Assembly (NCBI GenBank): GCA_020024285.1
Contig: JAHHTZ010000001.1
Location: 310,001 to 374,000, forward strand
Source: Oscillospiraceae bacterium
GTDB taxonomy: Bacteria; Bacillota; Clostridia; Oscillospirales; Ruminococcaceae
Reading direction: 5' to 3'
DNA length: 64,000 bases
Part shown: positions 8,394 through 16,859 of the stretch, piece by piece
How the letters are laid out: each line of letters opens with the position of its first letter
Numbering within the stretch: position 1 is the first letter of the stretch
The notes under the pieces: generated by a model
What the model saw: only the letters and a program-made list of their open reading frames with translations
What the model was told of the DNA's origin: nothing
The model's database searches: none
Made by a program: the position numbers and the translations under genes

Positions 8394-11300
8394 TTAGATG
8401 TCAACGATATTGATGAGCTGCATATCCTGAATATTTTTGTTCATTTTAAGCGAATTAGCCAAAGCGTTCGCGGTATCGAGTGCGGTGAGGCACGGGATAG
8501 AGCGTTCTACCGCCTTGCGGCGCAGCTGGACGGAGTGGCGGGCAGGCTGTCTGCCCTTTTTGGAGGTGGAGATGATGTAGGAGAGTCTGCCGCTGTCTAC
8601 AAGATCCATCACGGTCGGGCTTTCCTCCCCGATCTTGCGCACGGTGCTGGTAGCCACCATGTTGCGGTTGAGCATCGATGCGGTGCCGGAGGTTGCATAG
8701 AGGTCGTAACCGAGCTTTTCAAATTTCTCTGCAATTTTGATGATCTCCTGCTTGTCGCTGTCGCGAACGGAAATGAGGATCGCTCCGCCCGGTTTGTGCT
8801 CCATCTTGTAGCCCGCTGCAAGCAGCCCCTTGTAGAGTGCTTCCTCAAAGGTTTTTGCGATGCCGAGGACTTCACCGGTGGATTTCATTTCCGGTCCGAG
8901 GTGGGTGTCCACGTCGTGGAGCTTCTCAAAGCTGAATACCGGAACCTTTACTGCCACATATTCGCTCTCCGGGTAGAGCCCGATGCCGTAGCCCTGATCG
9001 ATGAGCTTTTCGCCGAACATCATGCGCGTTGCGATATCGACCATCGGCACCCCGCTCACCTTGCTGATGTACGGGATGGTGCGGGAGGAACGCGGGTTCA
9101 CCTCGATGACATACACCTCGTTGTTGTAGATGACGTACTGGATGTTGACAAGACCGACAACGTGCAGCGCCCGCGCAAGGCGTCCCGTGTAGTCGATGAG
9201 GATGCGCTTGATGCGCTGGGAGAGGCTTTGCGCCGGGTATACGGAGATGGAGTCGCCGGAATGGATGCCTGCGCGCTCGATGTGCTCCATGATGCCCGGA
9301 ATGAGGAAGTCCTCGCCGTCGCAGATGGCATCGACCTCCACCTCCTTGCCCATGAGGTACTTGTCGATGAGGACAAGGTTGTCCTTCATGTGGCTTGTGA
9401 TGATGTCCATGTATTCCTCAACGTCCTGTGCGTTGTAGGCGATGATCATGTTCTGACCACCCAATACATAGGAAGGACGCAGCAGCACCGGATATCCGAG
9501 GCGTTCTGCAGCACCGACTGCTTCTTCTTTGGTGAGGACGGTTTCGCCCTTCGGTCTTGGGATGCCGCATTGTTCGAGCAGCTCGTCAAAGCGTTCGCGG
9601 TCCTCTGCTTCGTCGATGGAATCTGCGGAGGTGCCGAGGATTCTTACGCCTTTTTCGCTGAGGTATTTGGTCAGCTTGATGGCGGTCTGTCCGCCGAACT
9701 GTACCACAACGCCGTATGGTTTTTCGGTTTCGAGGATGGAATCGACGTCCTCCGGGGTCAGCGGGTCGAAGTAGAGGCGGTTTGCAGTATCAAAGTCGGT
9801 CGAAACGGTTTCCGGGTTGTTGTTTGCAATCACAGCTTCATAGCCGAGCTCCTTGAGCGCCCATACACAGTGTACGGAGCAGTAGTCGAACTCGATGCCC
9901 TGACCGATGCGGATCGGGCCGGAACCGAATACGAGGATTTTTTTCTTGTCGCTCCTGTGTTCCGCAAGGAAGTGCTCCGCTTCATTTTCGTCGTCCCAGG
10001 TAGAGTAGAAGTACGGGGTTTCTGCCTTATATTCCGCAGCGCAGGTGTCTGCCATCTTAAAGGAGCTGTGGCGCGGGTTTTCCACCTTCTGACCGGAGAG
10101 CGCTTCGATCGTTTTGTTGAGGAATCCAAGACGCTTTGCACGCAGGTATTTTTCGTCGGTGAGTGCGCCGTCTTTGAGCTCCTCCTCCATATCGATGAGG
10201 TTTTTAAGGCGGCTGAGGAACCACAGATCAATCATTGTGACGCTGTGGATCTCATCAAGGGAGATGCCTTTTTTGATGGCAGCATAAACGCAGAAGATGC
10301 GCTCGTCGTCGCAGTCGTGCAGCTTCTTCTGAAGCTCTTCCCTGCTCATTTCGAGGAATTTTGGCATATTGAAGTCGCTGAGCCCCAGCTCAACGGAGCG
10401 CACCGCCTTCATCATCGCCTGCTCGAAGGAGGTGCCGATGGACATTACTTCACCGGTTGCCTTCATCTGGGTGCCGAGGGTGCGTTTTGCGTAAACGAAT
10501 TTATCGAACGGCCATTTCGGGAATTTTACGACCATGTAGTCTACGGATGGCTCGAAGCAGGCGTAGGTGTTTCCGGTCACGGCGTTGACGATCTCGTCGA
10601 GGGTATAGCCGATGGCGATTTTGGTTGCGACCTTCGCAATCGGGTAGCCTGTCGCCTTGGATGCCAGCGCGGAGGAACGGGACACACGCGGGTTTACTTC
10701 GATCACGGCATATTCTCTGGAGGTTGGGTGCAGCGCAAACTGGCAGTTGCAGCCGCCCTCTACGCCCAGCTCTTCCACGATATTGAGCGCCGCCTTGCGC
10801 AGCATGCCGAATTCATCGGGGTTGAGGGTCACGGCAGGAGCCACCACGATGGAGTCGCCGGTGTGCACGCCGACCGGGTCCACGTTTTCCATCGAGCAAA
10901 CGGTGATGATGTTTTCCTTGGAGTCGCGGATGACCTCAAACTCGATCTCCTTCCAGCCGGAGATGCATTTTTCCACGAGGATCTGGGTGATTGGAGAGAG
11001 GCGCAGACCGTTGCCTGCGATTTCGCAAAACTGCGCTTCGTCGTATGCGATACCGCCGCCCGTTCCGCCCATCGTAAACGCCGGACGGATGATGACCGGA
11101 TAGCCGATCTCCTTGATGAAATCGAGTCCGTCCTCAAGCGTCGTTACCACGCGGGACGGGATGCACGGCTCCCCGATTGCCTCCATCGTGTCCTTGAACA
11201 TCTGACGGTCCTCTGCCTTGTCGATGGTTTCTACCTTTGCGCCGAGCAGCTTTACATTGTGTGCATCGAGGAAGCCCTCCTTTGCAAGCTGCATCGAGAA

Positions 11301-11591
11301 GGTAAGCCCGGTCTGTCCGCCCAAGGTGGAGAGGACGCTGTCCGGTTTTTCGAGTTCGATGATGCGTTTTACCACGTCGAGGGTCAACGGCTCGATGTAT
11401 ACCTTGTCTGCCATCGCCTTATCGGTCATGATGGTGGCAGGGTTCGAGTTGATGAGGACGACCTCCAGCCCCTCTTCCTTGAGCGCACGGCACGCCTGTG
11501 TGCCTGCATAGTCAAATTCAGCAGCCTGTCCGATGATGATCGGGCCGGAACCGATTACCAGTACTTTTTTGATATCTTGTCTGAGCGGCAT
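8394..11591 (-). CDS. carB: Carbamoyl-phosphate synthase, large (synthetase) subunit
   Basis: Makes carbamoyl phosphate from bicarbonate, ATP and ammonia, the first step of pyrimidine (and arginine) synthesis. 1065 residues with the full architecture: two homologous ATP-grasp synthetase halves (starting at KVLVIGSGPIIIGQAAEFDY near residue 9 and KKILVFGSGPIRIGQGIEFDY near residue 545), an oligomerisation domain between them, and a C-terminal MGS-like allosteric domain (about residues 930-1060). All the obvious synthetase motifs look intact. It is the last gene of pyrR-pyrC-pyrF-carA-carB. Its partner CarA has lost the glutaminase residues, so this subunit would be expected to use free ammonia. 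Confidence 0.97.
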   Translation of the reverse strand: MPLRQDIKKVLVIGSGPIIIGQAAEFDYAGTQACRALKEEGLEVVLINSNPATIMTDKAMADKVYIEPLTLDVVKRIIELEKPDSVLSTLGGQTGLTFSMQLAKEGFLDAHNVKLLGAKVETIDKAEDRQMFKDTMEAIGEPCIPSRVVTTLEDGLDFIKEIGYPVIIRPAFTMGGTGGGIAYDEAQFCEIAGNGLRLSPITQILVEKCISGWKEIEFEVIRDSKENIITVCSMENVDPVGVHTGDSIVVAPAVTLNPDEFGMLRKAALNIVEELGVEGGCNCQFALHPTSREYAVIEVNPRVSRSSALASKATGYPIAKVATKIAIGYTLDEIVNAVTGNTYACFEPSVDYMVVKFPKWPFDKFVYAKRTLGTQMKATGEVMSIGTSFEQAMMKAVRSVELGLSDFNMPKFLEMSREELQKKLHDCDDERIFCVYAAIKKGISLDEIHSVTMIDLWFLSRLKNLIDMEEELKDGALTDEKYLRAKRLGFLNKTIEALSGQKVENPRHSSFKMADTCAAEYKAETPYFYSTWDDENEAEHFLAEHRSDKKKILVFGSGPIRIGQGIEFDYCSVHCVWALKELGYEAVIANNNPETVSTDFDTANRLYFDPLTPEDVDSILETEKPYGVVVQFGGQTAIKLTKYLSEKGVRILGTSADSIDEAEDRERFDELLEQCGIPRPKGETVLTKEEAVGAAERLGYPVLLRPSYVLGGQNMIIAYNAQDVEEYMDIITSHMKDNLVLIDKYLMGKEVEVDAICDGEDFLIPGIMEHIERAGIHSGDSISVYPAQSLSQRIKRILIDYTGRLARALHVVGLVNIQYVIYNNEVYVIEVNPRSSRTIPYISKVSGVPMVDIATRMMFGEKLIDQGYGIGLYPESEYVAVKVPVFSFEKLHDVDTHLGPEMKSTGEVLGIAKTFEEALYKGLLAAGYKMEHKPGGAILISVRDSDKQEIIKIAEKFEKLGYDLYATSGTASMLNRNMVATSTVRKIGEESPTVMDLVDSGRLSYIISTSKKGRQPARHSVQLRRKAVERSIPCLTALDTANALANSLKMNKNIQDMQLINIVDI

Positions 11592-11608
11592 TGTTTGCAG
11601 ACTCCCTT

Positions 11609-12694
11609 CTATTTGTTGAGCATATTGAAGAATGCTTCGTAGATCCCATCAAAGTTTTTGCGTCCGATCTCGCACTCCGGCACGAACTGTACGGACATTC
11701 CGGGATATTCAAGGTAACGCAGACCCTCGCAGGTCTTGTCGTTGGAATTGATGTAGGTCACCTGCGCCTTGCTGCTGTCTGTGTTTTGCACAACGCAGCC
11801 GTGGTTCTGGGTGGTGATGAAGGTGTGTCCTGTGGCGCATTCGCTCACCGGGCAGTTGCAGCCGCGGTGACCTGCCTTCATTTTGCAGATGCATCCGCCT
11901 GCGGCAAGTCCCATCAGCTGATGGCCCACGCCGATGCCAAGCATCGGGATGCCGCTCTTTGTCAGAGCACAGACGGTTTCAAGCTCCTTTGCGGTGTCGT
12001 TAAAATCTGCCCAGCCGCCGCACAGCACGATGCCCTGCGGCTTTGCTGCGAGGATCTCTTGTGCGCTCATGGAGGACGGGACCACGGTGAGCTGTGCGCC
12101 CCGTGCCATGAGGGCATCAAGGACATCCCTGCGTACACCGAAGTCTACTACGGTAAGTTTTGTGCTCCCCTGCCCCATGGAAACAGTTTCGGTGTTTGTT
12201 TTCCACTGCGGGGTCTTGAAGCGGTAGTTTTTAAGCTCTGTGAGGAGCTGCGTTTTATTTTCCTCTGTAACGGGATTTGTTGTCACCATTGCTTTCATCA
12301 CGCTGTGATCACGCACCTTGCGTGTGAGGGCGCGGGTATCTACGCCGAAGATGCCGGCGATGCCCTTGCGCTCCATCCAGTCGTCGAGACGTCCGGTGCT
12401 GCGGTAGTTGGAGGGGGAAGCGCACCATTCGCGCATCACAACCGCCTGTGCATGGACGGCGGAGAGGTCGTCCTCCCCTTCCACCACACCGTAATTCCCA
12501 AGCATTGGGAAGGTGGAGATGAGAATATTGTTTTCGTTGGCAGGGTCGGTCAGAAGCTGCTGATAGCCCACAACAGCTGTGTTAAACACCAATTCGCCGA
12601 AGGCATCCTGCGCTGCGCCGACGTGGTATCCCTCATAGAGAGAACCATCCTCAAGCAGAAGGACCGCCTTCTTTGCGTTCTTATAAATATCCAT
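11609..12694 (-). CDS. carA: Carbamoyl-phosphate synthase small subunit with a degenerate glutaminase site
   Basis: 361 residues with the CarA layout: an N-terminal CPSase_sm_chain domain (residues 1-135, including VVGYQQLLTDP, LGNYGV and FGVDTRALTRKVR) and a class-I glutamine amidotransferase domain (about residues 170-355). In active enzymes the nucleophile sits in GICLGHQ; here it reads GIGVGHQ, with Gly255 (codon at 11930-11932) in place of cysteine. The catalytic histidine of the HPE motif is Val338 (FVPEC), and only Glu340 remains. The oxyanion segment NGPGDP is replaced by GGWADF. Three independent motifs are lost in an otherwise intact, operon-embedded gene, so a structural, ammonia-dependent role is more likely than a recent pseudogene. 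Ureotelic CPS I, which has Ser for Cys, is a known parallel. Confidence 0.93.
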   Translation of the reverse strand: MDIYKNAKKAVLLLEDGSLYEGYHVGAAQDAFGELVFNTAVVGYQQLLTDPANENNILISTFPMLGNYGVVEGEDDLSAVHAQAVVMREWCASPSNYRSTGRLDDWMERKGIAGIFGVDTRALTRKVRDHSVMKAMVTTNPVTEENKTQLLTELKNYRFKTPQWKTNTETVSMGQGSTKLTVVDFGVRRDVLDALMARGAQLTVVPSSMSAQEILAAKPQGIVLCGGWADFNDTAKELETVCALTKSGIPMLGIGVGHQLMGLAAGGCICKMKAGHRGCNCPVSECATGHTFITTQNHGCVVQNTDSSKAQVTYINSNDKTCEGLRYLEYPGMSVQFVPECEIGRKNFDGIYEAFFNMLNK

Positions 12695-12738
12695 GACAAA
12701 AACCCCCTTCTATTCAATACAAGATCCCGCTGCGGTGG

Positions 12739-13668
12739 TTACTGCGGCAGTCTTGGCTGTGGGATGACGCTGCAAATATCTTCGCGCATGGCAAGTGCTG
12801 CTTTTCTTGCCTGCTGTGCATAGTCGTGCCCGTCACTTCCGGATTTTTTCCATGCAGTGATGATACCGCGGGAGGAGTTGATGACAGCGCCGAGCCCGTG
12901 CTCATCGAATGCGCCCTTTACATCGTTTGCTCCGCCGCCCTGTGCGCCGTAGCCCGGAACAAGGAAGAAGGTGTGCGGCATTTTCTGGCGCATCTCGCGA
13001 AGCTGCTCCGGATAGGTTGCGCCGACTACTGCACCCACTGCGGAATAGCCGTAATGGTGCGGGGTTTCCAGTCCCCATGCTTCACACATGCCGCCCATTG
13101 TTTCGTAGATGGTTTTTCCGTCGATCTTCTGGTCCTGAAGCTCACCGGAGGAAGGGTTGGAGGTTTTTACAAGAACAAAGATGCCCTTGTCCTTCTCTCT
13201 GCACAGTCCCAGCAGCGGTTTGATGCCGTCCGAGCCGAGGTAGCCGTCAACGGTCAGGCAGTCTGCGCCGAATGCGGTTACCTTCTGTCCGCAAACATCG
13301 GTTTCTCCGAGGTGCGCTGCTGCATATGCCTCCATTGTGGAGCCGATGTCGTTGCGCTTGCCGTCTGTGATCACGATCATGCCTTTTTTCTGTGCATATT
13401 CGATGGTTTCATACATTGCCTTCATGCCCTGCCAGCTGTACAGCTCGTAATAAGCTGCCTGCGGCTTGATTGCCGGAACGATATCATAGATGGCATCGAT
13501 GATCCCTTTGTTGTAGGTCACGATTGCCTGTGCTGCTGCATCGAATGGGTTCTCATTTGCAGCCATTGCCTCATCCTTGATGTACTGCGGGATGTAGTCG
13601 AGCAGGGAGTCGAGTCCTACCACGATCGGTGCCTTCATCTGTACGATTTTTTCAATCAGTTTTTTCAT
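12739..13668 (-). CDS. pyrF: Orotidine-5'-phosphate decarboxylase, long (type 2) form
   Basis: Decarboxylates OMP to UMP, the last step of de novo UMP synthesis. 309 residues, the long subfamily found in many clostridia and actinobacteria. Motifs: APIVVGLDSLLDYIPQYI at the N-terminus, the catalytic segment VITDGKRNDIGSTMEAYAAAHLG (the paired Asp-Lys-Asp centre), and a phosphate-binding C-terminal region including VPGYGAQGG and SSRGIITAW. ATG 13668 has AGGAGG upstream. Between pyrC and carA in the operon. Confidence 0.95.
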   Translation of the reverse strand: MKKLIEKIVQMKAPIVVGLDSLLDYIPQYIKDEAMAANENPFDAAAQAIVTYNKGIIDAIYDIVPAIKPQAAYYELYSWQGMKAMYETIEYAQKKGMIVITDGKRNDIGSTMEAYAAAHLGETDVCGQKVTAFGADCLTVDGYLGSDGIKPLLGLCREKDKGIFVLVKTSNPSSGELQDQKIDGKTIYETMGGMCEAWGLETPHHYGYSAVGAVVGATYPEQLREMRQKMPHTFFLVPGYGAQGGGANDVKGAFDEHGLGAVINSSRGIITAWKKSGSDGHDYAQQARKAALAMREDICSVIPQPRLPQ

Positions 13669-13681
13669 AAAATTTTTCCTC

Positions 13682-14953
13682 CTAATGGTATTGATATGTG
13701 ATCGTTCCGCCGCAGATGGTGCAGACTGCCTTGCCGGTCAGCTGCATCCCGTCGAATGGCGTGTTGTTGCTTTTGGAATGAAACTTCGTCTTGTCTACAG
13801 TCCATACGAGATCGGGGTCAAGCAGCGTGATGTCTGCCGCTGCGCCCTCTTTGAGCGTTCCGCCGGGCAGCCCCAAAATCTGTGCAGGACGGGTGGTCAT
13901 CGCTTCGATGAGCTTAGAAAAGCTCATGCCGCGCTGTTTGCACAGGACGGTATTTGCCGCTGCAAAGCTCGTTTCCAGTCCGACGATGCCGTTGGGGGCG
14001 GTTTCAAAGTTTGCCTTTTCTTCGGCGGCGTGCGGTGCGTGGTCGGTGATGATGCAGTCGAGCGTGCCGTCGAGCACCCCCGCGATCACCGCCTCGCAGT
14101 CCTCCTGCTCGCGCAGCGGAGGATTCATGCGCCAGTTTGCATCGCGGTTTCGCAGCAGCTCGTGCGTCATCATCATGTAATGCGGTGCTGTTTCCGCTGT
14201 TACAGCAACGCCCCGCGCCTTCGCTTCGCGGATGAGCTGGACGGAGCCCTTCGTGCTGACGTGGGCAATGTGAATCCTTGTGCCGGAGCATTCTGCCAGT
14301 ACGATCTCACGCGCAGTGATGCTGTCCTCGCTGGCGCGGTCCATGCCCTTGACGCCAAGCTCCTCGGAAACGCTTCCCTTGTGCATGATGCCGCCGTTGA
14401 TGATGCTCAGATCCTCACAGTGGCTGATGACCATGAGGTCCTCTTTGTAGGCTCTCTTGAGCGCTTCGAGCATCTGTCCGCCGCACTCCACCGGTCTTCC
14501 GTCGTCGGAAACGGCAACGGCTCCCGCCGCCTTGAGCGCCGCAAAATCATTGAGGCTGCTGCCGGAGAGCCCCTTTGTGATGGCTGCCACGGGATAAACG
14601 CGGCAGTCTGCCTGTGCTGCACGGTCTAAAATATCGTGAAGGACCTCCGGAGAATCGGTGACAGGCTTTGTATTTGGCATGCAGCATATTGCGGTGAACC
14701 CGCCGGCTGCCGCCGCACGGCATCCGGTCAGGACATCCTCCTTATGAGTAAAGCCCGGATCGCGCAGATGCACATGCATATCGATGAGTCCCGGCACGGC
14801 ACACAGTCCGCTTGCATCGATGCACTGGGCATCGTCTGCCGGGAGCTTGCCGCCCACCTGGGCGATTTTTCCGTTTTCGATCAAAATATCCCCGATCTCG
14901 TCCCGATTTTGGGAAGGGTCCAATATTCTTGCGTTTTGAATCAGCAGCTTCAA
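13682..14953 (-). CDS. pyrC: Dihydroorotase, class I
   Basis: Zinc amidohydrolase that closes carbamoyl aspartate to dihydroorotate. 423 residues. The metal motif DMHVHLRDPG is at about residue 60, followed by the KEDVLTGCRAAAAGGFT stretch; VISHCEDL, RIHIAHVST and CIITDHAPHAAEEK supply the remaining histidines and the catalytic aspartate. No ATG lies near the N-terminus; a TTG at 14953 with GGAGG eight bases upstream is the best start. It follows pyrR with a 13-base gap. Confidence 0.95.
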   Translation of the reverse strand: MKLLIQNARILDPSQNRDEIGDILIENGKIAQVGGKLPADDAQCIDASGLCAVPGLIDMHVHLRDPGFTHKEDVLTGCRAAAAGGFTAICCMPNTKPVTDSPEVLHDILDRAAQADCRVYPVAAITKGLSGSSLNDFAALKAAGAVAVSDDGRPVECGGQMLEALKRAYKEDLMVISHCEDLSIINGGIMHKGSVSEELGVKGMDRASEDSITAREIVLAECSGTRIHIAHVSTKGSVQLIREAKARGVAVTAETAPHYMMMTHELLRNRDANWRMNPPLREQEDCEAVIAGVLDGTLDCIITDHAPHAAEEKANFETAPNGIVGLETSFAAANTVLCKQRGMSFSKLIEAMTTRPAQILGLPGGTLKEGAAADITLLDPDLVWTVDKTKFHSKSNNTPFDGMQLTGKAVCTICGGTITYQYH

Positions 14954-14966
14954 CGAAAATCCTCCT

Positions 14967-15518
14967 TTATTCTGTTTCACCAAGGATGATAACCTTGTCC
15001 TCCCCGTCGCGCTCCTCCACAAGGACGCGCACGACCTCCTCCTTGGAGGTGGGAAGGTTTTTTCCGATATAGTCTGCACGGATGGGCAGCTCGCGGTGTC
15101 CCCGATCGACAAGCGCTGCAAGCTGGATGTTTTCGGGGCGTCCGCGGCTCATCAGGGCATCGATTGCCGCGCGGACGCTGCGCCCTGTGCAGATCACATC
15201 ATCCACAAGGATGATGCGCTTTCCTGTCAGAGGGAAGGGCAGATTGGTCTTGTCCCCTTCGCAGGGAGCCCTGCCGTCATCGCGAAAATGAGAAATATCA
15301 ACATATCCCACCGGGATTTCCTGCCCCTCCACCTCCCGGATCTTGGCAGCGATGCGCTGTGCAAGCTGGGCGCCGCGGCTCATGATGCCGACGATGCAGA
15401 CGTGCTCGGTCCCATGGTTGCGCTCGATGATCTCAAACGAGATGCGCGCAATGGCACGGCGCATGGCATCGCGGTCCATGATCTGTGCCTTTTCCTGAAG
15501 GGCTTCCCTTTTTGCCAT
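14967..15518 (-). CDS. pyrR: Bifunctional PyrR: pyr attenuation protein and uracil phosphoribosyltransferase
   Basis: RNA-binding regulator that, with UMP bound, binds a hairpin in the pyr leader and promotes termination; many members also have UPRTase activity. 183 residues with the PRPP loop IILVDDVICTGRSVRAAIDAL and the C-terminal LVDRGHRELPIRADYIGKNLPTS. First gene of the pyr operon. A PyrR-type RNA site (15653-15686) and a terminator (15541-15566) precede it, so it regulates its own transcript. Confidence 0.96.
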   Translation of the reverse strand: MAKREALQEKAQIMDRDAMRRAIARISFEIIERNHGTEHVCIVGIMSRGAQLAQRIAAKIREVEGQEIPVGYVDISHFRDDGRAPCEGDKTNLPFPLTGKRIILVDDVICTGRSVRAAIDALMSRGRPENIQLAALVDRGHRELPIRADYIGKNLPTSKEEVVRVLVEERDGEDKVIILGETE

Positions 15519-15540
15519 CTAATTCCCCCTTTTTTTGCAA

Positions 15541-15566
15541 TAAAAAAAATCCGCCGCCCGACGGAC
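15541..15566 (-). terminator. pyr operon attenuator terminator
   Basis: On the minus strand TCCGTC and GGCGGA pair around GGGC (one G-U pair) and are followed by eight T residues, 22 bases upstream of the pyrR start. Confidence 0.8.
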
Positions 15567-15652
15567 GACAGATAACGATGTTTTGATACAGCGCAACCGC
15601 ACAGAAGGGTACAGCGCACCCCCTGATCCGGTTCCTGATCTGCATAACTTAC

Positions 15653-15686
15653 CTTGTCGGCCTCACGGGACCATCTTAAAGGACTG
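15653..15686 (-). promoter_or_regulatory. PyrR-binding RNA site (attenuator leader)
   Basis: The transcript carries AGUCC...GGUCCCGUGAGGC followed by CGACAAGG, matching the conserved PyrR recognition hairpin (UCC...GUGAGGCNNNNAAGG). With the terminator downstream it makes a complete UMP-responsive attenuator. Confidence 0.8.
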
Positions 15687-15708
15687 TTGCATTGATTTAT
15701 TTTTATCT

Positions 15709-15737
15709 ATTATACAGGATTTTTCCGCACTTGTCTA
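15709..15737 (-). promoter_or_regulatory. pyr operon promoter
   Basis: Minus strand: -35 TAGACA, 17-base spacer, -10 TATAAT, about 20 bases before the PyrR site. Confidence 0.8.
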
Positions 15738-15860
15738 CAGTAGTTGCGACAATTCTCGTTTTTTTCCATTTTATTTTTTATATAACCCCAACAAAAGCGC
15801 CTCCTTCTTGCATCCAGCGCCCGCCCTGTGATACACTGAACATAAAAAGGGGGATTGACG

Positions 15861-16157
15861 ATGAAAGCAGTCTATACCAAAAAGCGGATGACATTATACC
15901 AAGAAAATGAACAGGAGGCGGGGCATATCGACCTTACGCCCGTTTCCCCCTCGCTTGTGCGCATTGATTCTGTCTTTACCCAGCCGGATTTTCGCGGTCA
16001 GGGCATCGCTGCCAAGCTGATGGAAGCGCTCCTTCCCAGGCTGAAGGAGGAAAATAAGCAGGTGCTGCTTTTGTGCAGTACTGCACAGCGCTATGTGGCA
16101 GAGCATCCCGAATGGGACGTTCTCCTTGCAAAGAACATCCATTTTGAAAAAAACTGA
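15861..16157 (+). CDS. Short GNAT-family N-acetyltransferase
   Basis: 98-residue protein of the compact YidJ/YjdJ-like acetyltransferase group (COG2388 type). The acetyl-CoA pyrophosphate loop is TQPDFRGQGIAAKLMEALL (about residues 39-57), followed by LLLCSTAQRYVAEHPEW, the usual C-terminal signature with P-E-W. The ATG at 15861 follows a GGGGG ribosome site. The physiological substrate is unknown. It appears monocistronic, divergent from the pyr operon. Confidence 0.85.
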   Translation: MKAVYTKKRMTLYQENEQEAGHIDLTPVSPSLVRIDSVFTQPDFRGQGIAAKLMEALLPRLKEENKQVLLLCSTAQRYVAEHPEWDVLLAKNIHFEKN

Positions 16158-16325
16158 TAGTCTTTCTTCCCTGCCGTGTGTATGGGGTCATATGATTTTT
16201 TGAGAAATCGTGCAGGAGCTGCCGCAAACAAGGGGCGTTCCTGCAAATTTTTTCCTGCAAAAACCGCACAGCAAAGCCATTTGTTTCAGCAGAAAAACTT
16301 TTTTTCATTTTTTCTCAAAAAGGTG

Positions 16326-16354
16326 TTGACATTTGAGAATATGTGCGATATAAT
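16326..16354 (+). promoter_or_regulatory. Consensus promoter of the tRNA cluster
   Basis: Perfect TTGACA and TATAAT with 17-base spacing, 40 bases before tRNA-Gly. Confidence 0.9.
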
Positions 16355-16393
16355 AAACAACGTCGTCAGGACAATAAGTTCTGAAAAACACAT

Positions 16394-16467
16394 GCGGGTG
16401 TAGTTCAATGGTAGAATCCCAGCCTTCCAAGCTGGTCGCGTGGGTTCGATTCCCATCACCCGCTCCA
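16394..16467 (+). tRNA. tRNA-Gly (UCC)
   Basis: 74 nt with encoded CCA. Acceptor GCGGGTG pairs with CACCCGC; anticodon loop CTTCCAA, anticodon TCC. Confidence 0.97.
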
Positions 16468-16472
16468 TTTTT

Positions 16473-16549
16473 GCGCCAATAGCTCAGCTGGATAGAGCAA
16501 CTGCCTTCTAAGCAGTAGGCCAGGGGTTCGAGTCCCTTTTGGCGCGCCA
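16473..16549 (+). tRNA. tRNA-Arg (UCU)
   Basis: 77 nt with encoded CCA. Acceptor GCGCCAA pairs with TTGGCGC; anticodon loop CTTCTAA, anticodon TCT. Confidence 0.97.
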
Positions 16550-16554
16550 ATTAT

Positions 16555-16632
16555 GGTGGGTATGGCCTAGTTGGTTATGGCGCCAGATTGTGGCTCTGGA
16601 GGTCGTGAGTTCGACTCTCACTACCCACCCCA
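16555..16632 (+). tRNA. tRNA-His (GUG)
   Basis: Cloverleaf with anticodon GTG in the loop TTGTGGC, encoded CCA, and the extra 5' G (G-1) opposite C73 typical of tRNA-His. Confidence 0.97.
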
Positions 16633-16634
16633 TT

Positions 16635-16664
16635 GAAAAGAGGCTTTCGACAAAGCCTCTTTTC
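16635..16664 (+). terminator. Hairpin between tRNA-His and tRNA-Gln
   Basis: GAAAAGAGGCTTT pairs perfectly with AAAGCCTCTTTTC around four bases. The T residues are within the stem, so termination may be partial; no separate promoter for tRNA-Gln is visible, suggesting read-through. Confidence 0.55.
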
Positions 16665-16679
16665 TCATATCTGAAACAT

Positions 16680-16755
16680 TGGGCTGTAGCCAAGCGGTAA
16701 GGCAACGGACTTTGACTCCGTCATCTCGTGGGTCCGAATCCCGCCAGCCCAGCCA
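16680..16755 (+). tRNA. tRNA-Gln (UUG)
   Basis: 76 nt with encoded CCA. Acceptor TGGGCTG pairs with CAGCCCA; anticodon loop CTTTGAC, anticodon TTG. Confidence 0.96.
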
Positions 16756-16756
16756 C

Positions 16757-16790
16757 AAAAAGCACCGATCTTTTGATCGGTGCTTTTTTC
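16757..16790 (+). terminator. Terminator of the tRNA cluster
   Basis: AAGCACCGATC and GATCGGTGCTT pair around TTTT, followed by a T run. Confidence 0.85.
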
Positions 16791-16819
16791 TTGTATCAAA
16801 TTCTTTGTGTTTTGTGCAG

Positions 16820-16859
16820 ACAGCCCCCATCCTCTCGCGGAGGATGGGGGCTGTTTTTT
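16820..16859 (-). terminator. Terminator of the rubrerythrin gene
   Basis: ACAGCCCCCATCCT pairs with AGGATGGGGGCTGT; T and A runs flank the stem. It overlaps the rubrerythrin stop codon region. Confidence 0.8.

Noticed and set aside
8274..11642. A very long plus-strand frame of over 1100 codons opposite carB
   Set aside because: It is the antisense shadow of carB, whose family motifs and codon use are unambiguous; no ribosome site or domain supports the opposite strand.
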